Assembly: GCA_947069175.1 (NCBI GenBank)
Contig: CAMTDV010000007.1
Location: forward strand, 47,396,181-47,460,180
DNA from: Scalesia atractyloides
Taxonomy: Eukaryota > Streptophyta > Magnoliopsida > Asterales > Asteraceae
Direction of reading: 5' to 3'
Length of the DNA: 64,000 bases
Shown: positions 54,713 through 64,000 of the stretch, piece after piece
How positions within the stretch are numbered: position 1 is the first letter of the stretch
Layout of the letters: each line of letters starts with the position of its first letter
The notes under the pieces: model-generated
Databases searched by the model: none
Told to the model about the DNA's origin: nothing
The model's input: the letters and a program-made list of their open reading frames with translations, nothing else
Position numbers and translations under genes: made by a program

Positions 54713-56442
54713 GGGAGCACATCCGGAAATAACTCTTTGCCTATATCACCCAAAAAGTAGTTTTGGGTTTTTGTTGTTCTTTCATTGTGCTATTTAACGA
54801 GAGCTATTGTGGTTTAAATCTTTTATCTTTAAAATTAGGGTTATATACTTTAAAATATCTCTTAGGATTTAAATTTAGTTTGTAACTTTTGTTTTCCTAA
54901 TTTTTAATCGGTTGATGGAAGGATTTTTAATGGAATGACATTAGAAATTTGGTGTTTAAACTTGTGGAATGGTTTAGCAAGGTGAAATAACGATAGATGG
55001 GAACCCCATACACGTAAACATAAGTCCTCTGCCTTGAAATCTTCATTATAGTAAGTTCAGCACGGGGCCGTGTGAGGTAAGCACGCCCATATGCCTCCTC
55101 ACTGCTCAAACAAAATAAGCCATTGGACCTATCACACGGGGTCGTGCCTCTTAGGCACGGGCCCATACCCACCTTTTGTAAGGTTTTTCAAAATTCATGA
55201 TACTTGCACTTTGACACGAGGTCGTGCCCCATAGCACGCCCCCGTGCCTAGTTTCTGAAAAACATTGTTGTAATAAGCCAGTTTACACATTTAATCTATT
55301 TTAATCCATTTTTGTACACACTGTGGACAATGTGTAATTTAAGTGTGGGGGAAACCTGAATCTTTTGTACTAAAACAAGCCTTACACAAAACTCAACTTG
55401 GAACCGCTAAACATGAAAGTTTCGGATCGGGTGGGTTTAGACATAAGTTTGGATAGGATAGAACTAATTCGGTAGTAATATCGTCTTAATAGTCATAAGT
55501 CGAAGGCTCCATTTCATACCGAAGAGTATACATCATTTACAGGCTACTCTCTCCAGCATTTCCTCTCTAAAGTCCAAAACTTAACAATTCTAACACATGA
55601 CACCTTTATGTAGACATGATATTTGGGACGAACGAGTTCTTTCATGCGGATGAGGCTCATCCGTATGAATGTATCTCATTCGTGCGAACCAACACTAGTC
55701 CTCACCAAATTCTCATTTGTTGTTTCTAACTCGTAACTATACAATATTAACAGATGCTCTATCTAGACTATTCGCACAGTGGCGGACACACAAATATGCA
55801 CTAACAAAACACCCCCAAATCTTTTTCAAAATTTTTCTTTGTTCTCTTTGTTTGTCTTGTTTTAGTTTAAGTTAGAAAAAAAGTTCTAAATTTTGTTTTT
55901 ACTAATTTACAACCAATAGCGCCGTGATAAAAACAACCATATAAAAATTTATAAAAGGGCTGACAATCTTTTTAAATTTTGATTGTATATACATTTTCAC
56001 ACTTTTTAACCCTTTTCCCACTAATAGTGAGTTTTGAGCCTTTACCTAGCATACAATACCATATCTTTATTAAATGCTCACTTTTCATTTCTTGTGTGAA
56101 AGCCCGTATGGTTCTTACGAATCTATACCTTGCCAAGACAATGCATTCCCGGTCCTTACCTACTAATCCAAGTAAGTAAATGATTGAGGCACTAGGACTA
56201 TAACCCTTTTATTTAAACCTTATTCACTTTCTTTTATCTCCCCACCAAAACCAAAAATTCCCGTAGTTAACCCCTTTGAGCCTAAACCTTTCGTTTCAAA
56301 ACATACAAAATTACAATTTTGCAACAATCACCCATTACCCATAAACCTTTTTACTTTTACACCCTCCATTTTATTAAAAATTCGGTTCTTTTGAAAAATG
56401 AAAAATATAACCTAGTTATCTTGTGAAAACTCTATCAAAAAT

Positions 56443-58008
56443 TGTGTTTCTATGTATACTTTTGATTTTCAGGACTAAATGAGCTTAAACATACAAAAGG
56501 AACAAATTAACAGCAAAACCAACACAAATACAAGAAAGAAGAGTTGACACACCATGACTACCCTCCAAGATACACTCCAAGACCAAAACAACAAACAAGA
56601 AGGCAAGCACGGGGTCGTGCCACCAAGGCATGGGGTCATGCCCCTCTCTAGAGTACATGCAGAATAGACAAACAGAAGCAGACAAGAGACACGGGGTCGT
56701 GTCCTATGGACACGGGGCCGTGGTCAATTCCCAGATATGAAGAATTCTCAAAGGACAACACAGTACTGACCACGGGTTTATGCCCTCTAACACACGGTAC
56801 CGTGTGTGCATACGGACTGATATTGGTCGATTAATGAAGACAGAGAAGAAATGACACGGGGTCATGCCCCTGGGCACGGGGCCATGTGAGTGGTCTATTT
56901 CCAGCTATATAAGGAGGTGTTTGGTTCATTTCCAACTCATCCCTTGGCAAACCACTTCTCTCCCACTTGCCACCATTCCACCACCACTACAACACTATCA
57001 TCGACCACATTGCTCCAGCATCCACCTTTAGAGTGTGTGTAGTAGTCTCGGGATCCAAGATTAATCTTAAGAGTTTTTGTCAAACAAAGGCCATGCTTGC
57101 TAATCTCTTACATCATTTGGTGAAAACAAATATTTTATGTGTTACTTTTGATTTCCAAGTTTTGGTTACTTTTTATTTGGGTATGTATTAGTGAGTTTAA
57201 GAAAGAGTTTCTTATATTTAAAGTAAGCTTTACTCTATCATTTCTTCATGTTTTGTTAATTCGCTCATACGTGTCTTTACGATCTATATAAAGTGCGTTA
57301 AATGCCTAGAAGGGTTTTAAAGGGTAATTTAGGTAAAGTTCTTACCTCGTTCATGTATAGATCCTGCAAGAACTTGATTCAAGCTTATTAGGACTTCTCT
57401 TGAGGCAGATAACATCAAACCGGGAGAAGTAATAATGGCTTGAATCCCTTATAAATAAACTAGTATTAAAACTTTAGACCGGCCTTGTGGGACTGTATCC
57501 CTGCTGACTCAGAACAATATGTCCGAAGGTAGCATTGCCTCCAAAAGTGGGACATGTCACATTTTGCATTAATAACTTACTTAATTATCTTTCAATAATA
57601 CAGCCTTGCAAGACTGTATCCTTGCTAACTCGGACCAATATGGCTGAGGGTAGCGTTGCCTCCAAAAGATGGACATGCCACAATAACTAAGATAATCTAT
57701 TAAAAAGTCCCAAAGTGCGGAAATCATCAAAGGATACATAAAAGAGGAGTTAGAATCAAGTGATTCTATCTTGTTTATTGTTTTTACTAACTTTTACTTT
57801 TACTTCTTTTCTTTTTTAAACTAATTAACATCTTCTCTCAAAATATTGGTTAGATAGACGTCGACGATATCCCGGTATTAAAAGCACTTGTGTCCTTGGA
57901 CGACCTCAGTATCTTACCATCACTATATTATGCTAACGATGGGTGCACTTACCCTAACGTGTTGTAGAGAGAAATTGTATTATATCGTGTTATATTATAT
58001 ATATATAT
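56443..58008 (+). repeat. Athila-like 3' LTR, 3' end destroyed
   Basis: Starts TGTGTTTCTATG and follows 20609-21006 then 51429 onward, so it shows the LTR uninterrupted by gypsy-2. TATATAAG at 56906-56913. It loses homology at about 57990, where (TA)n and the MITE-like element begin. It carries eight or so CACGGGG(C/T)C(G/A)TG motifs between 56609 and 56890. Confidence 0.85.
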
Positions 58009-58690
58009 GGGATAGATCATGAGAAAACTAGTTTAAATGGAAAACCAACAAACTAACTAAAAAAGGCTAAAAAACATATCAATTTTTTTTATTTTTTAGT
58101 CAAAATCGCTATATATAATAAATAAAAAACTTTTTTTCAAAAAAAATTATACTACACATGTGCATTAATATGAAAAAAGTCTAAACCACGTAACCCACCC
58201 CCCACCGACACCCCAAAAACCCAACCCCCCCCCCCATCCCCCAAAAAGCTAAATCCACCCTCCCACCAAAATTCTAAACCCCCACCCCCAAAAAACCTAA
58301 ACCCCCCACCCCTACTCCCCAAAAAAAACCTAAAACTAAACACTAAACGTAAACCCCCCAAAAAACCTAACCCCCCTCCTACACCCAAAAACCTAATTCT
58401 AGTCCTAAACCCCCAAAAACCTAACCCTAAAAGCTAAACTAAACTCAAAAGCTAAATCTAAGTATATAATGCACATGTGCATCACATACATATAATGCAT
58501 ATGTGCAGTACATATATAGTGCACATGTGTAGTACAAGTATTGTTTTTTTTTTTGAAAAAAAAGTTTTTTATACATAAAAAGTAACGATTTATTATAAAA
58601 ATTTATAGAAAATGGTATGTTTTTAAGGCCTTTTTAGTTAGTTGTTTTAGTTTTCACATTTATATGTAGTTTTCTCATGATACTCTTCCT
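58009..58690. mobile_element. Foldback MITE-like element with C-rich centre
   Basis: About 680 bp. The left end reads GGGATAGATCATGAGAAAAC; the right end, reverse-complemented, reads GGAAGAGTATCATGAGAAAAC. The inverted similarity continues far inwards (AACTAACTAAAAA(A)GGC, then AAACTTTTTTTTCAAAA, then CTACACATGTGCA), giving imperfect arms of roughly 170-200 bp. The centre (about 58187-58440) is CCCCAAAAACCTAA-like low complexity. It is flanked by (TA)n on both sides, so the exact target duplication cannot be read. No transposase. A DNA-transposon MITE, possibly Mutator-like from the long arms (inference). Confidence 0.75.
58187..58440. repeat. C-rich CCCCAAAAACCTAA low-complexity tract
   Basis: Irregular repeats of CCCCCAAAAAACCTAA with a run of 13 C near 58225. 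Loop region of the foldback element. Confidence 0.85.
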
Positions 58691-59033
58691 GTATATATAT
58701 ATACCTTTTACCTAAATTTATAGGTATGATATTGCTTGTCTAACGAGAATACTTTGAAAGGGGTTAAAATAATTATTTTGATATATTTAAGGTATGTAAG
58801 TTATGCGCTTATATTTTACTAACCCATAAAAACAAGTTTGGCTAGTGTTATAGATGTAGGAATGTAGCACAACATAAGTTTGGATCTTATGGTATTTGTT
58901 TATAAGAGGAGGCAATAGAATTCTTACATGAATGTCATACATGATTGTTATCGAAGAAATGCACATAAAGAGATCAAGCATCAAATCGGTAAATACAAAG
59001 TTCGCCACTTTTCACGGAAGACCTGTTAGGTCC
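58691..59033. other. Unassigned AT-rich spacer
   Basis: Starts with (TA)n. It is not homologous to the missing end of the Athila-like LTR as far as I can see. No ORF or recognisable repeat. Confidence 0.5.
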
Positions 59034-59493
59034 TAGAAGTGTGGGACTGAAGCATCAAATATACACAACTGTCTATGGTAGCTAACTGGGATTAACTGGG
59101 TTAGTTTGTATTAGGTTTGAACCTTTTAGGTCATTTGGGCATGCCATAGTCCATGTGAGACAGGCAAGCCCATGGGAAGCCCTGAGAGGCATAGGCAAAG
59201 CCTAGGTATATAAGGAGCATTATGTCATAATTAGGGTTAAGCTTTTCGAGAGAACTTGGGTAGCCTCCGCCACTCTAGAGAGAGAGACCGACAGGTGTGA
59301 AGAATTTGTATTAGACGGTTTTGCTATCCGTAGTAATAGAATCGTATGTAAGTTTGAAAGTGATTCGCGTGTTATTTTTGTTCATCTCGTTTCTCTTATT
59401 ATCGGTTTTCTTGAATATCATCAAGTTTGGATTCCGCCCATCCTTGGTGATTGTTTGATATCGTTGTTGAATTCGGATTATTTGTGACTTACA
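59034..59493 (+). repeat. Copia-3 5' LTR
   Basis: 460 bp, TGTTAGGTCC...GTGACTTACA. TATATAAG at 59217-59224, transcribed leader with GAGAGAGAGA, then a copia-type end next to a PBS. The end GACTTACA matches that of the copia-1 and copia-2 LTRs, but the body differs, so it is a related but distinct family. Confidence 0.8.
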
Positions 59494-59495
59494 AT

Positions 59496-59509
59496 TGGTA
59501 TCAAAGCCC
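59496..59509 (+). other. Copia-3 primer binding site
   Basis: TGGTATCAAAGCCC, one change from the initiator tRNA-Met complement, 2 bp after the LTR. Confidence 0.82.
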
Positions 59510-60400
59510 GTTTCAATCTGTTTCCAGGCTCAGATATGATATCACACTGTTTCGGATTGCACCTGCTGCTGTTTTGGAGTTTATGCTATTTTTCTGTTGC
59601 ATTCGGATCATCTCGGACGAACTCGGATCATCTGCTTGAATATCTCGGATCATCTGTTGAAGACTCGAATCATCTCGGATTCCATCTCGAATCATTACTT
59701 GCATCTCGGATTCCATCTCGAAACAATATCAACTTCATTTTGGACCATCTCGGATTGACTTCTTGCATCTCGAACTAATCTCGAACCTATCTCAGATCAA
59801 CATCATAGTATCTCGAATAATCTTCTAAAAATCTCGGATCATAATTGTTGAAGGTTGCTTCTATGTCGGATCATCATCAAGGCATCTCGGATTGTATCTC
59901 GAATCGTGTTACTGTTTCGAGTTCGATATACGATTCGAATTCGAGTTACTGTTCCGAATTGCTGGGGTAGAATTTTAACCAGCTAACGTACTCGGTAGTA
60001 AACGTTTCCGTACATAGAAAATTATCCGTAAAGCATCTTTGAAAACAGGCTGCAAAAAAAGGTCTTTGACATTATATAAATTGGATTCGTAATTTTGAGA
60101 CGAGTATATTGGTCTATTTTGGTAAAACAGTTTTTGGACATTTTTAACGTTTTTAACGGTACGGTTTCGATTATCCGAAGATGTTTACAGCCTGAGCTCA
60201 GTATCAAACATAGTTTTCAGCCCAGTATGTAATCCAAAACCGAATGCAAATCGAAAATTATCTTTAGCCCACTCGTCAAAGGATTCGTTAACAACACTGC
60301 ACCCCAGGAACAAAATCAAAACACGAACTTGCGGGATCAAATGAAGGAAAAGCTTAATAAGTTTATTGGAAACTATAATGTTGATCATGTTATGGAATAT
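59510..60400 (+). mobile_element. Copia-3 leader and possible gag start, truncated
   Basis: From 59560 to 59960 the leader is an array of CTCGGATCATCTCGGATT-like words in sense orientation. The rest is AT-rich. The last part (60233-60400) is open in frame, 56 codons including NNTAPQEQNQNTNLRDQMKE and KLNKFIGNYNVDHVMEY, and ends exactly where the LTR at 60401 begins. It may be the start of a gag or an unrelated ORF; I cannot identify it. No pol follows, so the element is cut off here or continues outside the window. Confidence 0.55.
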
Positions 60401-61640
60401 TGTCACACCCCGTATTTCCACAATCCAATCACCGGTGGGCCCAGGTGGGGAATATCGTGACGTAAGTTGATATCATCATAGACAATTAAACAAATCACAA
60501 CGGAAGTCTTGGAGTTAAATTAATATTACAAACCAAATGTTCAAAGTAAGAAAAATAATATACAGACAGCTTGTAATAGAAGATCCACAGGCGGATCTAC
60601 AAAATGTATAACAGACTTTAGGCAGATCTAAGGATTTGCAAGATCATCTTATGTCACTACCGAGCAGCTTCCAGCCTTTTTCGTATTGTACCTGCAAGCT
60701 TAGTCTTTTGAAAATACGTTAGCTTTCGCTGGTAAATACATCCAACTGACTCATTTTGAATACATTTGAAAACGGTTTAAGTGCACATGGCACAAAATCT
60801 TTTATAACTTGGGAAATTTACTTTGTAACCTTGTTAACAGATTCACAAGTTTGTCCATACATACAGGGCCCAGTACAGAGACCGAGACATGATTAACATA
60901 CTCACCACTTAAGAACTCACGAAGGAGTAATCCCCAACTTTGTGGATAAAGTTTTTAGCATGAGCGTCTGTCAGGTGTATGCCTACACCCCGCGCTTAGG
61001 TCGTGGCCATTATCTAATGTAATGAGCCGAGGATATCCAGGACACGGTAGTTAACCCCTGATGTTTAAGTTATCAGACAAAACTGATTAAAATGGAATAT
61101 GCGGATATACTAGCCACAATCCGGCATTCAACTAATCCCATTTCCGACCAAGCGGTATAGTTTACTGTAACCCAAGCCCATATAGGGGAAATAAGTCGAG
61201 TGTATTTACCTGAGCTAGTCTTGATTTTAATATGCAAGATTTAATATCTCAACCATATCCAAAATGAATTAAGTGCAGATAGCATTTACCGGAAGGCTCT
61301 AGTCTGGATTATGGCATAAGCTAATCAATTAAATGCTAACGGTCTTAATTAAGTCATAGACTTAGACCGACTAGCGTACTGGATCAAATTGTTATAATAT
61401 GCTAGATTAAGCGATGACCGGATATAATGTAGTTTAAACCCAACAAGTACTTTGACTTGCATAATATGGGTAAACCAATAACATTCTGGATTTTGAGACT
61501 TGAATGATACGGTTAAACCCGTTTCGGTTAATTTTCGTAAACTAGGCACAAATACTTAACTGTGCGTGTATAAGCGATATCGGGTAACCGGACAAGTCAT
61601 GGACAAGTTCTATATGCCATTATATATTAAATAAGTTGTA

Positions 61641-62470
61641 ATATCAGTAGGATATCAACTTATATGCCCGTTAAGGTTTTAAAACGAAACTATGTCTCAT
61701 AAGGGCGTTTCGGTAATTATATACCGTATAAGAGGAACTTGAATATATTTTGATGTTACGATCATACGTATTCTGGAAAAATAATTGATTTATGATATGA
61801 TATCAGTAGGCTATTGATTATATGGGTAATTTATCTTTCATGACCAAACTATGCACCGAAGGGGCATTTTGGTCATTTTACACATAGTTTTATAAATTCA
61901 TCTGGGATTCTGAGTTTATATCATATACCTACTATAAAATATTTAAAATAAGTTTTAAAATCATTAGGTAACAAGTCTTGGTTGGTAAATATGGTTTAAT
62001 ACCATACTATGCGCCGAAACGGCGCTTATGTCGTAAAATGACGATTTGTGCGAAGTTTAGTAAAAACTGATGTTAAGACCAAGTCTAATTGTTTTAGATA
62101 TGTTATTTAATATAACATATCAGTAGGTAAAAGATTTGTTATGAAAAAGTATGGTTAAAACCATTTATGAGCCACAAAGGCTTTATCGTCATTTATCGAC
62201 ATAATACAAGGACTTGTTCATAACTCGGTTTATAATCTGATTTAACATCCCAAATAATCTTACTTATGATATTACATCAGTAGGTAGTTCATTTTCAAGT
62301 TCATTATCATTTAAACCTTATTTTTTATATAAAGGGCATTTTTGTCAAAATGGCATAATTATGGAGCTTGTGCATAAACTCAGATTCTGATTATGATCAT
62401 GTAACATATCCTCAGGGGGTTATGCTACATCATATTACGATCATAATGCAACCTTAGATCAGTAGTTAAC
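61641..62470. repeat. Degenerate 158-bp tandem array in LTR
   Basis: Units marked by ATATCAGTAGG-like words at 61641, 61800, 61960 (ATCATTAGG), 62117, 62274 and 62456, spacings 159, 160, 157, 157, 182. Within units AAGGG(C/G)CATTTTGGTCA-like words recur. Confidence 0.8.
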
Positions 62471-63488
62471 TAATCTAAATCGGGTCAGAATCGAAAGTCA
62501 AAACAGAAGTCAAACTTTGCGACTTTCGGTTGCGAACCGACCCTAGAACTGAAATTGACAGGCCGAACATGTTCTTACATGTTCTAGTTATTATTACCAA
62601 CTTTTTAAGGGTCAAAACATGATTCATAACATATATAAGCTCAGATTATATTTCCAAAAAATGGCATGTTTGACTTTTTAATATTAAAACTTTGTCCAAT
62701 CAATTGGTCTAGCAAATGTGATCTTTAGGAGGTGCTCTTAATAGAGATTAACACCTACCTTATTACGATAACTTAGCCATGTTCGTTAGGAACAATGGCT
62801 GGACCATAATGGTCTTAACCGAAAGTCAAGGCGTTTTCCGTAAAACGCTTGACTTTTGGCTATAAAAGCCAATAAACAAAAATGAAAGAAAAAGGAACAC
62901 TTACAAGGATGAAATAGAGCTAAGTTGGATGCTCCTTTCAGTTAGGAACTTCTAGAGGAGGGAGATAGAATGAGAATGAGAAAGGTGCAAGTTTAAATGG
63001 TGAACCTTGGCACCTATTTATAGTTGGAGAGCTTGAAGGAGGTGATTTCAGGTGTTAAGGGGTGTTAGAGAGAGCTTACAAGTGTCCTAAAACATGGCAT
63101 AGCAGTTTGGGAGTCCATGGTTTCGAATCAAATGGTTTGGCCCAACATGTGTGGAGGCCAAGGCAATTTTTTGCAGATACATGCTTCTGGCGGGCAGTGA
63201 GAGGCCAGGCATATGCCTCTCGCGCCCCACAAGTGCCCCATGGTTACTTTCAAAGTTTGTCACATTTAGCCCCTCAACTTATAAAACCTCCTAAAACACC
63301 TTCATAGCATATTTAGCCCTCCGTAACCAATATTTGGCGTACCCGGGAGTATGCCCGGACGTTGTCGAGCTCTTGGTTTGTTAAAAGGTCATTCAAAGTT
63401 ATAAATTAACATGTTAACACTTTTAACCCCGCCATTATCCAACTTTCACATATTTACAGAATTAATCCCTCTCATCCAACAAATTGTA

Positions 63489-63890
63489 CGTATGAGAGTT
63501 AGGACTTCGTATAGGATCACTCAGAGGCTCATTATAAGCATGTTGACTCCGATGTCACTCAGAGGCTGGGCATGTTGACACAAATGGTCACTCAGAGGCC
63601 AAGTTTAAGCATGTTGACACTAATGGTCACCCACGTATGAGAGTTAGGACTTCGTAAAGGATCACTCAGAGGCTCATATAAGCATGTTGACTCTGATGTC
63701 ACTCAGAGGCTGGGCATGTTGACACAACACTAATGGTCACTCAGATGCTAAGTTTTAAGCATGTTGACACTAACGGTCACTCAGAGGCTAAGTTTTAAGC
63801 ATGTTGACACTAATGGTCACTCAGAGGCTCGGTTTATGCATGTTGATATCAGAAGGTCACTCAGAGACTTAGTTTGAGCATGTTGACCCC
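63489..63890. repeat. 40-bp tandem array with 145-bp higher-order repeat
   Basis: Ten units marked by TCACTCAGAGGC-like words at 63517, 63555, 63588, 63627, 63662, 63699, 63737, 63777, 63817 and 63857, each with GCATGTTGAC. The block starting CGTATGAGAGTTAGGACTTC occurs at 63489 and again at 63634, which shows a later duplication of about 145 bp. Confidence 0.9.
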
Positions 63891-64000
63891 TTTAGTCCCT
63901 ATTAGCCTTTAATAGACTTATATGAAAATACAACACGTGTCACTATATTATTGGACACGATTTTATGAGGTGTTACATCTATGATACGTTTGCTTGAACG

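Larger units (their letters stand above)
52638..56442 (+). other. Internal region of Athila-like non-autonomous element
   Basis: About 3.8 kb with no gag, protease, RT or integrase motif in any frame. Holds short ORFs 52911-53144 (with a CXLCGRVXXNXEC pattern) and 53084-53293 (predicted helical, KRIIQKLKEIESMMNARYSS), and an open acidic piece at 54551-54712. Many CACGGGG(C/T)CGTG words occur, at about 52776, 53659, 53679, 53850, 55062, 55137 and 55216. A TTTAAGTGTGGGGGA stretch lies near 55330-55350, as in the region after pol of Athila elements. Otherwise AT-rich and unexplained. Confidence 0.65.
20609..58008 (+). mobile_element. Athila-like non-autonomous LTR element (LARD) hosting the central nest
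   Basis: 5' LTR 20609-21006 plus 51424-52613 (split by gypsy-2), tRNA-Asp-type PBS at 52620, a 3.8 kb internal region without gag-pol, and 3' LTR from 56443 to about 57995, where a MITE-like insert cuts it. PBS wording TGGCGCCGTTGCC and an internal TTTAAGTGTGGGGGA stretch (about 55330-55350) are typical of the Athila group by family knowledge. Coding capacity is too small for mobility alone, so this is a large retrotransposon derivative. The element is littered with CACGGGG(C/T)CGTG motifs. Confidence 0.75.
60401..63977 (-). repeat. Large gypsy-type LTR (3.6 kb), probably solo
   Basis: The plus strand starts TGTCACACCCC (60401) and ends GGTGTTACA (63977); on the minus strand it is TGTAACACC...GGGGTGTGACA, like the gypsy LTRs. 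TATA-like CTATAAATAGG on the minus strand (about 63014-63024). Neither a PBS nor a PPT adjoins the right end, which suggests a solo LTR. The flanking pentamers (AATAT left, TCTAT right) do not match, so the target duplication is missing or mutated. It shares blocks with solo LTR 28502-31605. Confidence 0.65.

Noticed and set aside
58152..58388. Gly/Phe-rich open frame on the minus strand
   Set aside because: It is the translation of the CCCCAAAA low-complexity loop of the foldback element; composition explains it.
58320..58445. Interstitial telomere repeat (CCCTAAA)n
   Set aside because: Only one or two chance CCCTAAA words within CCCCAAAAACCTAA repeats; no regular 7-bp array.
63062..63307. 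81-codon plus-strand ORF in the large LTR
   Set aside because: It runs antisense to the LTR promoter direction, has no conserved features and no homologue in the related LTR at 28502-31605.
63489..63890. CRISPR-like array of about 40-bp repeats
   Set aside because: Units are contiguous without unique spacers and lie in a plant LTR; this is a minisatellite.

Overview
This is retrotransposon-filled DNA from a large plant genome. I found no conventional host gene, tRNA, rRNA or CRISPR array. The coding matter consists of decayed gag-pol fragments of Ty1/copia and Ty3/gypsy LTR elements, broken by stops and frameshifts. The organism is a flowering plant, most likely a eudicot. I lean to Asteraceae because the extra ORF at 32504-35166 and the CACGGGG(C/T)CGTG-rich repeats resemble sequences I recall from that family, but that is recollection and was not searched.

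Layout, left to right. 1-18703: copia-1, a SIRE-like Ty1/copia element on the minus strand. It runs off the left edge and has gypsy-1, a Tekay-like chromovirus (minus strand, 6690-17414), inserted in its gag. 18704-20608: a very old copia reverse transcriptase relic on the plus strand. 20609-58008: a non-autonomous Athila-like element with 1.6 kb LTRs and a tRNA-Asp-type PBS but no gag-pol. Its 5' LTR is split by gypsy-2 (plus strand, 21007-51423, target duplication ACGGG on both sides). Gypsy-2 belongs to the same family as gypsy-1. Its integrase is interrupted twice: by a 3.1 kb solo LTR (28502-31605, duplication ATGCA) and by copia-2 (31765-48201, minus strand). Copia-2 is a SIRE-like element with a long gag, pol and a third ORF. 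It in turn carries another solo LTR (36499-39167, duplication TTAGG). The nest is therefore four insertions deep. 58009-58690: a foldback MITE-like insertion that cuts the Athila-like 3' LTR. 59034-60400: the 5' LTR and leader of copia-3 (plus strand). 60401-63977: a 3.6 kb gypsy-type LTR with two tandem-repeat arrays.

In life these proteins would have formed virus-like particles (Gag), processed polyproteins (protease), copied RNA (RT/RNase H) and inserted cDNA (integrase). Here no element is intact. Several active-site changes can be read directly: copia protease DSG to DIG or DSS, gypsy-2 RT FIDD to FLND, gypsy-2 integrase Glu to Ala in GQTERT, gypsy-1 integrase SDRD to SNRD, and copia-1 RT YVDD to YADD.

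The most interesting unexplained structure is non-coding. (1) Three hairpins in the gypsy leader share one 19-nt loop but have unrelated stems, and both copies keep them. (2) A 24-bp palindrome lies about 90 bp upstream of the TATA box in all four gypsy LTRs, with a compensatory base change. (3) Arrays of a TCTCGGAT-like motif, always in sense orientation, fill the leaders of three copia elements and also the region just upstream of the third ORF. (4) A solo LTR carries three tandem hairpins with compensatory stem changes.
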